From Planctomycetota bacterium (GTDB lineage: Bacteria; Planctomycetota; Planctomycetia; Gemmatales; Gemmataceae): a stretch of 32,140 nt of DNA. Location: assembly GCA_016200155.1 (NCBI GenBank), contig JACQFG010000310.1, forward strand, positions 1 through 32,140, in the 5' to 3' direction. This document shows, one piece after another, positions 1-7,819 of the stretch (position 1 is its first letter; each line of letters begins with the position of its first letter). The position numbers and the translations under genes were made by a program. The notes under the pieces are model-generated. The model did no database searches and was not told where the DNA came from. It was given only the letters and a program-made list of their open reading frames with translations.

Positions 1-44
1 ATCACGACCAGCAGTTCGATTAGCGAGAACGCGGGCCGGCGCAT
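1..44 (-). CDS. Prepilin-like protein with N-terminal methylation motif (partial, cut by window edge)
   Basis: Only the first 14 codons and two bases are in the window. They read MRRPAFSLIELLVV, which is the class III (type IV prepilin) signal: a short basic leader followed by F-S-L-I-E-L-L-V-V, with the conserved Glu at +5 of the mature protein. In planctomycetes this leader is carried by very large families of pseudopilin-like proteins (DUF1559 type), but the rest of the gene would be needed to say which. The ATG at 44 is well supported by a perfect AGGAGG at 50-55, five bases upstream. The stop codon of the zinc-ribbon gene lies 13 bases upstream of this start, so the two are probably one transcript and translationally coupled. 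Confidence 0.75.
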   Translation of the reverse strand, partial: MRRPAFSLIELLVV

Positions 45-57
45 GGGGGCCTCCTGT

Positions 58-1128
58 TCAGCGGTCGGATTTGGCGCCTTTGCCGAGGTTGAGCGGGGCA
101 GCCATCGCCGCCGGGATGGAGAACTTGAAAACCCCGGGGCGGTCCCAGGCTTCGGCGGCCACTTCGAGGTGCAGCTTGTCCCAGCCCTTGGGCGGCGCCG
201 CGAACACCAGCACCTCGTCGCTCGCCTGGACCGGGACGGAACCGGCCTTGGCATCCGCGCTGTCCGCCCCGATGACCCTGGCCTCGCGCAGCTCCACCGA
301 CTTGCCGGCGCCGTCGGTCAGCTTCAACGTCCCTTCGCGCTGGAACGGCCGCCTCGTGCGATTGGCGGCAAAGTCGAGTTTTTTCCCCTTCGTCCCAATG
401 ACCTGCACCCGAAGATTGATGTGCAGCGTTTCCTTGGTCATCGTCACGCCGGCAACTTGCACGCGCAGGTCATTGCTTTGCAGCGCGTAGCGGCTGGCAT
501 CGACCCAGTCGGGGACGTCCTTGCGGTACGCGTCGCCGGCGTTGAACGGTATCGCCATCATGCCGTCGGGTTGCCAGATCTCCGCCGCCGGCTGACGCGC
601 TGCCTGAAACGTCGGGCCAAACACGCCGGGCAACGCCAGGGCCATCGTCCCCATGGCGGCGTGCGCCGCGCTGCCCAGGCCCGGAACGATCCAGCGCGAC
701 GGAGCGGCTCGGCACACCAGGCCCGTCGCGATCAAGCCGATCAGCAGGCCGACGCCGCTCAAGGGCAGCACCAGTCCCGCAAGGGTTGCGATGGTCGCGC
801 TGATCAACGCCAAACCCGCGCTCAGCAGCGCCGCCGCCCCCAGCACGCCGGCCAGGCGATGAAGCCGCGACACAGGCTGCGGTGCGAAATCAGCCTCCTC
901 GACCGGGACCGCCTCGACCGCCTCCGCGATCGCCGCCGACACCGCCGCTTCCGGCACCGGTTCGACGTCGGCATCCGCTGCCTTGGCCGACGCAGGCGCC
1001 CGCTGATCGTCCGCCGGCGCCATCGTGAACGTGTTCGCGCAGCGCGTACACCGTCCGCTCGCCCCCAGCGCCCGCTCCGGCGCCCGCGAACGCACCTTGC
1101 AGTACGGACATTGCACGATGAATGCCAT
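58..1128 (-). CDS. MJ0042-type zinc-ribbon membrane protein
   Basis: A 356-residue protein of unknown function. The N-terminus is a zinc ribbon of the MJ0042/zinc-ribbon_5 kind with C7-x2-C10 and C27-x2-C30. An Ala/Pro/Glu-rich linker (about 35-85) follows, then two hydrophobic membrane segments around 90-145, then a C-terminal soluble domain of about 180 residues rich in beta-strand-like sequence that I do not recognise. This layout, cytoplasmic zinc ribbon plus membrane helices plus an outer domain, is very common in planctomycetes. The gene ends 13 bases before a prepilin-like gene, so a role linked to the envelope is possible but is inference only. The start is the ATG directly before the zinc ribbon; its ribosome binding site is weak. 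The long open frame on the opposite strand here is a GC-rich shadow. Confidence 0.8.
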   Translation of the reverse strand: MAFIVQCPYCKVRSRAPERALGASGRCTRCANTFTMAPADDQRAPASAKAADADVEPVPEAAVSAAIAEAVEAVPVEEADFAPQPVSRLHRLAGVLGAAALLSAGLALISATIATLAGLVLPLSGVGLLIGLIATGLVCRAAPSRWIVPGLGSAAHAAMGTMALALPGVFGPTFQAARQPAAEIWQPDGMMAIPFNAGDAYRKDVPDWVDASRYALQSNDLRVQVAGVTMTKETLHINLRVQVIGTKGKKLDFAANRTRRPFQREGTLKLTDGAGKSVELREARVIGADSADAKAGSVPVQASDEVLVFAAPPKGWDKLHLEVAAEAWDRPGVFKFSIPAAMAAPLNLGKGAKSDR

Positions 1129-1159
1129 TGTCGCCGCCCGATATGGTGATGCTGCTGGG

Positions 1160-1187
1160 ATTATCCCATGTCGCCGGGCGATTGCAA
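1160..1187 (-). promoter_or_regulatory. Candidate sigma-70 promoter for the zinc-ribbon gene
   Basis: On the minus strand TTGCAA (1187-1182) and GATAAT (1165-1160) are separated by 16 bases, about 30 bases upstream of the ATG at 1128. The -10 lies in an 11-bp palindrome, GGGATAATCCC. Position and direction fit, but one spacer base short of optimum and no data on planctomycete consensus used. Confidence 0.35.
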
Positions 1188-1263
1188 ATGAAAAAATACA
1201 CCCACGAAGGGCACGAAGAACACGAAGAGAAGAAGGCGGTGGGCTGATGGAGGCGCCGCGATT

Positions 1264-1361
1264 TGACTTGCATTGCGCTTGCGAGTTTTACACACACCCT
1301 CACTCCCACCCCACCCGGTCGACACAAAATGACTTGCATTGCGCTTGCGAGTTTTACACAC
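1264..1361. repeat. Pair of perfect 32-bp direct repeats in a 430-bp gene-free stretch
   Basis: Copies at 1264-1295 and 1330-1361 are identical over 32 bases, beginning TGACTTGCATTGCGC and ending GTTTTACACAC. They are separated by 34 bases of C-rich low-complexity sequence. The rest of 1129-1502 shows no credible gene. It also contains a run of CGAAGG/GCACGAAGAACACGAAG-type short repeats near 1203-1230. The function of the pair is unknown. Confidence 0.85.
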
Positions 1362-1502
1362 TCTCTCTCGCTTCCCCCTGCACGACAACCGACTTTGAAT
1401 CGCTTGTGTATCCCGGCCTGAAAGGCCGATTCTGTCAGCCCAGGCCGAAGGCCTTGGATAGCGGCTTCGTCCGGTTGTCTCACCACGGGCAGGCCTGCTC
1501 TG

Positions 1503-1531
1503 TTGTCGTCAGATCTTGAAAATGGTACGAT
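1503..1531 (+). promoter_or_regulatory. Candidate promoter for the YgiT-type zinc-finger gene
   Basis: TTGTCG (1503-1508) and TACGAT (1526-1531) are separated by exactly 17 bases and lie 27 bases before the ATG at 1559. A purine-rich GAGGGAAG follows as the ribosome binding site. Confidence 0.5.
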
Positions 1532-1558
1532 CCCATTGGAAAGATTTGAGGGAAGCAA

Positions 1559-1780
1559 ATGAAAGCCAAGAAATGCCCGAGATGCGGCAAATCAAGCCTT
1601 TATGAAACACGAGGCGAATATCGCATGGAGCTGCCCCCGAACATCGCCGGCCCTACGGTCGTCGTTGCCGACGCCGAATGGCAGCATTGCAATTCGTGCG
1701 GCGAGGACGTCCTTTCGAAGGAGTTGGAGCAAGCCATCAACCGCAAATGCCGGCGGCGCAAGAAATCGACGGTTGCGTGA
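1559..1780 (+). CDS. YgiT-type zinc-finger protein (MqsA-like antitoxin N-domain)
   Basis: A 73-residue protein consisting of little more than a four-Cys zinc finger: C6-x2-C9 and C44-x2-C47, followed by a short charged tail with several Lys and Arg. The arrangement CPRCG, about 35 residues of beta-strand, then CNSCGED and L-x-x-E, is that of the YgiT-type finger found at the N-terminus of MqsA-family antitoxins. The family usually sits beside a small toxin gene (MqsR or DUF4258). No such partner is visible on either side, and there is no helix-turn-helix domain. It may therefore be an orphan antitoxin remnant or a small regulatory zinc-ribbon protein. It has its own promoter-like sequence, and the next gene follows after 111 bases. 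Confidence 0.7.
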   Translation: MKAKKCPRCGKSSLYETRGEYRMELPPNIAGPTVVVADAEWQHCNSCGEDVLSKELEQAINRKCRRRKKSTVA

Positions 1781-1891
1781 ATCGTCTTCGATCCCGGCCT
1801 GCGACAAGACAGGCGTAGTGATAACATCGAGGACGGAAAAGGTGATCCACGGAGATCCGGCCTCGAAGTAGGCTTCCAAGAGAGACCAATC

Positions 1892-3820
1892 ATGAAATCA
1901 ATTCTTGTTCGCCTTCTGGTGCTTCTTCTGATCGCCCTCGTCACGCCGCCGCTGGCGACCGCTGCCACACTTGTCGAGAAGGGGCAGGCCCGTGCCATCA
2001 TCATCGTGCCGAACAAGGCTTCGCCGGTCGTGCAGAACGCTGCCCGTGTGCTTCAAGACCATATCAAGCAGATGTCCGGGGCCGAGCTGCCCATCCGCAC
2101 TGAGGACAAGATCACGGGTTCTCCGAACAAGGATCAGGCTTGGATTCTCGTTGGCGAAGGCAAGCTCGCCGAGAAGCTGGGATTGACCAGCAAAGGCTTG
2201 GGATCGGGCGGTATCTTTCAATCGGCCAAGGGAAATGTCCTGGCGCTTTTCGGCACCGATGCACGAACTCCCTCGGACCCGCACGGCACTCGCTATGCCG
2301 TCACCACGTTTCTGGAAGATAAACTGGGCGTCCGCTACCTTTGGCCCGGCGATCTCGGCAAGGTTGTGCCACGCAGGGAATCGATCACCGTAGCAGACTT
2401 CCAGCACCGCTTCACTCCGAAGCTTGCGCAGCGGCGCATTCGCAGCATGGGCTATCATGATCGCCTTCAGGTCGGGCTCGACAATCTTGGCTTCACCAAA
2501 GCGGACTACGAGCGATTGCAGGCCGATGCCCGGCGCACGCAGGTGGAATCGCCAGACTGGTTCGGCTGGCATCGCCTGGGCGGCACATTGAACATGAACA
2601 GCGGCCACGCTTTCGGCCATCTGTGGGAGAAGCACGGCAAGGATCATCCCGAATGGTTTGCCCTTCAACACGACGGTAGCCGTGACCAGTCCAAGAGCCC
2701 CGACCGAGCCAGACTGTGCGTGTCGAACGCCGACCTGATCGCCGCCATCGCCAAGGAAAAGATCGACGAGTTGAACAAGAATCCGAACCTGCTCGGTGTC
2801 AGCATTGCGCCGAACGATGGCGGACGTTCGTCATTCTGCACCTGTCCCAAGTGCGAGGCTCTTGACGCCGTCAAGGGGCGCAAAGTGCTGTTATGGGATT
2901 TCAGCAAAGGAGCCCGGCGTGACTTCGAGCATGTGTCCCTGACCGACCGCATGGTGTCCTTCTGGAATGCCATCGCCGAAAAGGTAGCAAAGGTGCATCC
3001 TGACAAACTGCTGGTCGTGGACGCTTACAGCGTTTACGCAGCCCCACCTATCGAGCGAAAGATGCATCCGAATCTTGTCGTCCGTTTTGCGCCCCTCAGT
3101 TATCACGCCGAGGATTATCGTCAGGAGAGCATGCGGGAATGGGACGCCTGGTCGAAGGCGGCGAAGCGAATCTACTTCCGGCCCAACCTGATGCTTGCCG
3201 GTCGGCGTGACGGCATGCCCCTCCTTTACGTTCACAAGTTCGGCAAGGACTTCCGCTATCTGGCCGACCACGGCATGATGGGGACCGACTTCGACTCCTG
3301 CTGCCACAACTGGGCAACGCAGGGGCTCAACTACTACGTCGTAGCCCGGCTTCACTGGAGCCCGGAGCAGGACGTGGACTCAATCGTGGACGATTATTGC
3401 CAGGCCGGTTTCGGTCCAGCAGCGAAATCGGTGCGTCGGTACTTTGACGGCCTGGAGGCGATGATGGACGAAGCCGCCACCAAGAAGGAAAAACCCACCA
3501 CGGTCTTTCATCTGAAGGCGCTCGCCAAGCTTCGCAACGAACTGGAGCAAGCCCGCCGGGATGCAGGCAGTGATGCCACGGTCGTCAAGCGGATCGCCTT
3601 CTTGGAGACTGGCCTCCGTTGGACCGAGATCGAGGTCGCTGCCCATGCCTTCCTTGAGGAACCAGCGAAAGCAGACAAAGCTGTGGCAAAGAAGATCCTT
3701 GATGAACGGTTCGCCTTGATGCAACGGATCTTTCGTGAGACGCCCCTGGCACTGAACGTGGCCTACATCTCCTGGGGCGAAGACGGCTTGTGGTCACGGC
3801 TGGGCTGGAAGCGCCCATGA
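1892..3820 (+). CDS. Exported DUF4838 protein with alpha-glucuronidase-like N-domain
   Basis: A 642-residue exported protein. Residues 1-24 form a signal peptide ending PLATAATL. Residues about 25-180 resemble the N-terminal domain of family 67 alpha-glucuronidases and related enzymes: an open Rossmann-like repeat with nucleotide-like loops and the G-T-R-Y-A-V-x-T-F-L-E-D-x-L-G-V-R-Y-L-W-P-G motif. The region from about 190 onward is the DUF4838 TIM-barrel-like part, with its hallmark S-I-A-P-N-D-G and C-x-C-x2-C near 304-325 and a W-D-x-W/Y-F-R-P-N-L motif. DUF4838 proteins occur in polysaccharide-degrading bacteria and are thought to be glycosidases; no substrate can be read from the sequence. 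The SGNH hydrolase gene follows after 32 bases with its own Shine-Dalgarno sequence, so they probably act together on an acylated polysaccharide. Confidence 0.85.
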   Translation: MKSILVRLLVLLLIALVTPPLATAATLVEKGQARAIIIVPNKASPVVQNAARVLQDHIKQMSGAELPIRTEDKITGSPNKDQAWILVGEGKLAEKLGLTSKGLGSGGIFQSAKGNVLALFGTDARTPSDPHGTRYAVTTFLEDKLGVRYLWPGDLGKVVPRRESITVADFQHRFTPKLAQRRIRSMGYHDRLQVGLDNLGFTKADYERLQADARRTQVESPDWFGWHRLGGTLNMNSGHAFGHLWEKHGKDHPEWFALQHDGSRDQSKSPDRARLCVSNADLIAAIAKEKIDELNKNPNLLGVSIAPNDGGRSSFCTCPKCEALDAVKGRKVLLWDFSKGARRDFEHVSLTDRMVSFWNAIAEKVAKVHPDKLLVVDAYSVYAAPPIERKMHPNLVVRFAPLSYHAEDYRQESMREWDAWSKAAKRIYFRPNLMLAGRRDGMPLLYVHKFGKDFRYLADHGMMGTDFDSCCHNWATQGLNYYVVARLHWSPEQDVDSIVDDYCQAGFGPAAKSVRRYFDGLEAMMDEAATKKEKPTTVFHLKALAKLRNELEQARRDAGSDATVVKRIAFLETGLRWTEIEVAAHAFLEEPAKADKAVAKKILDERFALMQRIFRETPLALNVAYISWGEDGLWSRLGWKRP

Positions 3821-3852
3821 CCGGCGCTGGACACCCTCAGCAGGAGTCTTCC

Positions 3853-4590
3853 ATGAAAAGACGCATTTCTATTCTCGGCCTCGTATCAGTGTTCTGCTTG
3901 CTCGGACTGTTGTCCAGCACGGCTCAACCGCAGGGCGACAAATCGAAGGGCGAGATCCACGTCCTCTTCATCGGCAACAGCCTCACCTACGGCAACGACC
4001 TGCCGAAGATGATTGCTGAACTTGCCGAGGCTGGAAAACAGCGTCCCATGCGCCACGAGCGGGAAACGCCGGGCGGATGCACTTTCGAGAAACACTGGAA
4101 GGACGGCAAGGCGCTGGCGAAGATTCAATCCCGCAAATGGGACTTCGTGGTTCTTCAGGATCAGAGCCAGGCTCCGCTGCAAAAGAAAGATGCCATGTTC
4201 GACTACGGCAAGAAGTTCGATGCCGAGATCAAAAAGCACGGGGCCAAGACGATCCTCTACCAGACCTGGGCATTGCAGAACAAGCCTGACGATCAGCCAG
4301 CCATCAGCAAGGCGTACCTGGATCTGTCGAAGGAATTGAAGAGCGGCATCGCCCCGGTCGGCAATGCGTGGGACGCAGCTTTGAAGGCTGACAAAAAGCT
4401 GGTCCTACACACCAATGACAAGAAGCATCCCAACATCACCGGCACCTACTTGGCGGCGTGCGTGTTCTACGCAACCATCTATGGCAAAAGCCCCGAGGGA
4501 CTTCCCGAACGCCTGGGCAAGTTGACGGACGAGGAAGCTCGCCGCTTGCAGGCCATCGCTTGGAAGACGGTTCAAACGATGAGCAAATGA
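3853..4590 (+). CDS. Exported SGNH/GDSL-type hydrolase
   Basis: A 245-residue exported esterase-like protein. The start chosen is the ATG at 3853, preceded by CAGGAG with good spacing and followed at once by a signal peptide (M-K-R-R, hydrophobic core, about residues 1-25); the longer open frame from 3790 overlaps the upstream gene and has no such features. Block I is F-I-G-N-S-L-T-Y (G41-N42-S43, catalytic Ser43), followed by a V-V-L-Q-D-Q-S-Q motif near 99-106 typical of this SGNH branch. The catalytic Asp/His pair is D189-x2-H192. Family members remove acyl groups from sugars or lipids. It lies directly downstream of the DUF4838 gene, which suggests deacetylation of the same carbohydrate. 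Confidence 0.85.
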   Translation: MKRRISILGLVSVFCLLGLLSSTAQPQGDKSKGEIHVLFIGNSLTYGNDLPKMIAELAEAGKQRPMRHERETPGGCTFEKHWKDGKALAKIQSRKWDFVVLQDQSQAPLQKKDAMFDYGKKFDAEIKKHGAKTILYQTWALQNKPDDQPAISKAYLDLSKELKSGIAPVGNAWDAALKADKKLVLHTNDKKHPNITGTYLAACVFYATIYGKSPEGLPERLGKLTDEEARRLQAIAWKTVQTMSK

Positions 4591-4829
4591 ATCGAGACCA
4601 GACCCCGCTATGTCGACCCGGCGCTGAAGCGTTGGCTGCGATACTTCTGCTGATTGTCTCGAAGCCAACTTTGCGTGTACTTGAGTGTTTCCCGAAAGTC
4701 GGGGGCATTCTAAGTTCATCCGGTGCATTGACCGGCTCCTTCGCGAGCGGCACTACATCACTGAACCAGCGTAAGGGATGGCGGCGAAGCGAAGGATGTT
4801 AGCGATCCGCAAAAAAACCCGACCATTTT

Positions 4830-4913
4830 GTAGGGTGGGTCGAGCGTACTCGCGAGGCCCACCGGACCTTGCAAGCGCTTGGTGGGCCTCGCGAGTACGG
4901 TCGACCCACCTAC
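4830..4913. repeat. Near-perfect 33-bp inverted repeat (hairpin element)
   Basis: Arms 4830-4863 and 4881-4913 are reverse complements over about 33 bases with one indel and one mismatch, around a 17-base loop. They begin GTAGGGTGGGTCGA and end TCGACCCACCTAC. It lies in a 480-bp gene-free stretch (4591-5071) that otherwise holds nothing I can name. It is 240 bases past the SGNH gene, lacks a T-run and has no clear target duplication. It looks like a dispersed palindromic element rather than a terminator. Confidence 0.8.
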
Positions 4914-5071
4914 GGTCTCAATTGACCAGATTATTTCTTCGCGAACACTTGGCGATCAGCAATTCATTGCAGCCCATTCCTTGTGGGACTCGTTGCGTCA
5001 AACTGATTATCGTAACATTGAGAAAGTGTCAAATGCGATGCCGGTTAGGTTTATCCAATCCGGGAGAACCC

Positions 5072-6265
5072 ATGCGTTCCTTGTTTTTTGCCCTTCTGCC
5101 AGCAACGCTGGCTCTAGCGCTGGCCGCGGGCACAACCGCCCAGGATCAGGCCGTTCCCGGCATCCGCACCAAGCAGCGCTTGACGATCCTCAGCGCCAAC
5201 GACGGCGATGTTCACGCGCGGCGCGACAAGGACGCCAAGAAGCGGACGCCCGACTCGATCACGGTGATCCACCTCGGGCCGGACCATCCGCCGATCGTCA
5301 AGACGGTGTACGGCACCGTGCCCAATACGATCTCCGGGCCTCCGTACATGGCGATGACCGGCGACGGCCGTTATGGCTTCGTCACCTCGCGCAAGAGCAA
5401 GGACGACCCTGACGCTCCTGAACTCATCAGCGTGATCGATCTCGCCGCCGACGACTTGAAGGTCGTGCAGACCGTCAAGCTGCCCGATCCGCGCATGGCC
5501 GTCATGCATTCCGACGGCAAACGCCTCCTCATCCCTTACGACACCGGCATCCGCGTCTTCGAGATGCGCGACGGCCAGCTCACCCTTGTCAAAGACAACC
5601 CGACTGACTTCCGCGTCTTCAATGTTGACATCAGCCCCCGCGGTGATCGCGTCGTCGGCAATGGCTACAAGGAAAAAGGCGGCAAGCTGACGGTCCACGC
5701 CTTCAACTACAAAGATGGCGTCATCAGCTACCAAAGCGAGCTGAAGATCAAGCCCGGCTTGCCCGACTGGGACGGGCCCTACGCCATGCGCTTCACTCCC
5801 GACGGCAAACGCGTGGTCATCCCCAACGGCTTCCACAATGGCAGCCGCGGCGTCCTGGCGCCGGTGTTCATCGCCGATTTCACGCTCGAAACGCCCACCG
5901 TGACCGAATCCGTGCCCCAGGTCGCCGACGGCATCGAAGGAGTCGCCATTCATCCCAGCGGCAAGTTCGCTGTCCTCAGTTGCCTGGAGGACAGCCCGCG
6001 CGTCGTGAATCAGGCCTACAGCCATCTCGCCGTCATCGATTTGACCAGCAAGCCGGCGCGGTTGCTCTATCACCTGGATGTCGAGAGCTTGCCGGAAGGC
6101 ATGGAGTTTTCGCCCGACGGCTCCCAGTTGTTCGTCGGCCTGACCTACGCCCATCGCATCGCGGTTTTCGACGTGGAAGGCTTTCGTCTCAAACGCAGTC
6201 CGTTCGTCCTGCGTGTCGGGCATGGGCCTTGTTCGATGGCAATCGGGGCGAGATTTTCGAAGTGA
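5072..6265 (+). CDS. Exported beta-propeller (YVTN/lactonase-like) protein
   Basis: A 397-residue exported protein. The ATG at 5072 is preceded by CGGGAGA and starts a clear signal peptide (M-R-S-L-F-F-A-L-L-P..., cleavage near A-A-G-T-T-A-Q). The mature part is made of repeated beta-propeller blades in which short motifs such as D-G-R-Y-G-F-V-T, S-D-G-K-R-L-L-I, P-D-G-K-R-V-V-I, P-S-G-K-F-A-V-L and P-D-G-S-Q-L-F-V recur about every 45-60 residues, as in lactonase/YVTN repeat proteins. No catalytic residues can be pointed to, so it may be a binding protein rather than an enzyme. It converges with the serine hydrolase gene, with 36 bases between the two stops. The longer open frame upstream of 5072 reads through a hairpin repeat and is not coding. 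Confidence 0.8.
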   Translation: MRSLFFALLPATLALALAAGTTAQDQAVPGIRTKQRLTILSANDGDVHARRDKDAKKRTPDSITVIHLGPDHPPIVKTVYGTVPNTISGPPYMAMTGDGRYGFVTSRKSKDDPDAPELISVIDLAADDLKVVQTVKLPDPRMAVMHSDGKRLLIPYDTGIRVFEMRDGQLTLVKDNPTDFRVFNVDISPRGDRVVGNGYKEKGGKLTVHAFNYKDGVISYQSELKIKPGLPDWDGPYAMRFTPDGKRVVIPNGFHNGSRGVLAPVFIADFTLETPTVTESVPQVADGIEGVAIHPSGKFAVLSCLEDSPRVVNQAYSHLAVIDLTSKPARLLYHLDVESLPEGMEFSPDGSQLFVGLTYAHRIAVFDVEGFRLKRSPFVLRVGHGPCSMAIGARFSK

Positions 6266-6301
6266 CAGGGTCGCAACCCGGGCCGCTCGCTGGAAACGTG
6301 G

Positions 6302-7486
6302 TCACTCGATCGAACCTTGGACGACATTGGCGATTCGGCGCAGCAGAAAGCCGCGGTCCTGGCGCCACGGTTGCGTGGTGAGAACCACACACAGCAATTC
6401 GCGCTGTGGGTCGGCCCAGGCAACGGTACCGCTGGCGCCGCTGTGGCCGAAGGTTCGTTCGGACGACAGGTCGCCAAAAGCATTCCACGCCGTGGACGTC
6501 TGCAATCCCCAACCCAATCCCCACGGATGGCCGAGGCTCTTGTTCCGGTCCGTTGTCATCGCCTCCACCGTGGCGCTCCCCAGAATGCGGTTGCCGTCGT
6601 AAACCCCTCCGTTGAGAAACATTTGCAGCACGATGCCGAGATCATCGGCCGTGCTATGGTTACCGCCCCAGGGATGGCCGAGCTTCCGCAGGTAGCCGCT
6701 GTTCGCTCCGTAGCGTTCAAGGTCTTTCTCGGTCTGGGCGAAGGAATCGCCCTGTACGCGGGCGGTATCCGCCAGGGCTCGCTTGCCCAGGCCCAGAGTG
6801 CTGTTCTTCATCTTCAACGGCTCGAAGAGTTCACGCTGTTCAAACTCGGCCAACGGCATTTTCGTGACCCGTTCCACGATCTCCGCTGCCAAAAGAGTGC
6901 CCATGCTGGAATACTTGAACGAGGTGCGCGGCTCAAACAACAGCGGCGTGGTCATGGCGCCTTTGACGAAGTCGCCCAGCGGCGCGTTCGCTTCGCGGAG
7001 CTTGATATTCTCGGGGAGCATGTCCGGCAAACCCGCGGTGTGCGTCAGCAAGTCCTGCACGCGCACTTTTTCCCGGCCCGGTCCCTTGAACTCGGGCAGG
7101 TACTTTTGCACGGGGTCGGCGAGCGAAATCTGGCCCCGCTCCACCAGGAGCATCAGCATGAGGACGGTAATCGGCTTGGAGATCGACGCCAGGATGTACA
7201 CGGTCTCCGGCCCGGCCTTGGCGCTGGCAGCATCCGGGGCGAGCGTGCCCCAGCCGCCGCGCAAGACAATGACGCCGCGCCGCGCCACCAGAACCGAGGC
7301 GGCCGTCACGCGCCCGCTCTTGGTTTCGTCCGTCAGGATCTGGTTCACGATTTCCAGGCGGCGCCCCGACATGCCCACTTGCTCGGGCTTGCCGGCTTTC
7401 AGCACGCGATCCTCGGCCCGGCTCGAACCTGCAAGGAACGTGACGGACAGGGTCAGGGTGATGACCAGAATGGAGATGGCGCGCAT
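6302..7486 (-). CDS. Exported serine hydrolase of the beta-lactamase class C / esterase family
   Basis: A 394-residue exported protein of the class C beta-lactamase/DD-peptidase/esterase superfamily. Residues 1-24 form a signal peptide. The nucleophile motif S-x-x-K is S101-I-S-K104. The second motif is Y192-S-S (Y-x-N in true AmpC enzymes, here Ser in place of Asn), and the third is H348-S-G (equivalent to K/H-T-G). Such changes are typical of esterase-like and peptidase-like members, so antibiotic resistance should not be assumed. Other conserved stretches are L-L-T-H-T-A-G-L-P near 147-154 and G-L-G-W-G. The ATG at 7486 has AAGGAA 6 bases upstream; the longer open frame beyond it runs into a hairpin element. 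It is transcribed away from the gene at 7820. Confidence 0.9.
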   Translation of the reverse strand: MRAISILVITLTLSVTFLAGSSRAEDRVLKAGKPEQVGMSGRRLEIVNQILTDETKSGRVTAASVLVARRGVIVLRGGWGTLAPDAASAKAGPETVYILASISKPITVLMLMLLVERGQISLADPVQKYLPEFKGPGREKVRVQDLLTHTAGLPDMLPENIKLREANAPLGDFVKGAMTTPLLFEPRTSFKYSSMGTLLAAEIVERVTKMPLAEFEQRELFEPLKMKNSTLGLGKRALADTARVQGDSFAQTEKDLERYGANSGYLRKLGHPWGGNHSTADDLGIVLQMFLNGGVYDGNRILGSATVEAMTTDRNKSLGHPWGLGWGLQTSTAWNAFGDLSSERTFGHSGASGTVAWADPQRELLCVVLTTQPWRQDRGFLLRRIANVVQGSIE

Positions 7487-7615
7487 GTGAATTTCCTTGA
7501 AGGTGAGCTGCCCGGCCGGAGGATTCCTTTGCGGGCTTGACGTTGATCGCAGTGCCGAATTCCTGTCCGTTATATTGAATAGGATTGAGAGCACGACTTC
7601 GTGGTTCTGTGTTAC

Positions 7616-7728
7616 GCTGGCTTTGCTACGAAACTCGTGGCGGCAAGACTCTGACCTTGCCGTTTGCTTGATTTTCACGGCAAGATCGGAGTCTTGCCGC
7701 CACAAAAACAGCGTTTCGTAGCAAAGCC
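7616..7728. mobile_element. MITE-like hairpin element with 16-bp terminal inverted repeats
   Basis: The ends GGCTTTGCTACGAAAC (7619-7634) and its perfect reverse complement (7713-7728) enclose a second inverted pair containing GCGGCAAGACTC and CTTGCCGT. The whole can fold into one long stem with a short loop. The flanking GTGTTAC occurs on both sides (7609-7615 and 7729-7735), as a target duplication would. It encodes nothing and lies between two divergent genes, so it is not a terminator. The remainder of 7487-7819 shows no gene. Confidence 0.7.
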
Positions 7729-7819
7729 GTGTTACCTTGGAGAAGGGCAACCTCCCGACCGGGGTCCTCGACAATCCGTTTTGTGAACGGCTCGCCATTG
7801 TAATCGAAAGGACATCATC

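Noticed and set aside
43..1149. Long plus-strand open frame opposite the zinc-ribbon gene
   Set aside because: Arg/His/Pro-rich shadow product typical of GC-rich antisense frames; the minus-strand frame has the zinc ribbon and membrane segments.
1264..1361. CRISPR array (32-bp repeats, 34-bp spacer)
   Set aside because: Only two repeats and one low-complexity spacer, no cas genes in the window, and no leader; better described as a direct repeat pair.
4830..4913. Rho-independent terminator of the SGNH gene
   Set aside because: It is 240 bases past the stop codon, has no T-run, and resembles the dispersed hairpins found also between divergent genes.
6302..7486. Antibiotic-resistance beta-lactamase
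   Set aside because: Second motif is Y-S-S rather than Y-x-N and the third is H-S-G; this pattern fits esterase/peptidase-like members, so no resistance claim is made.
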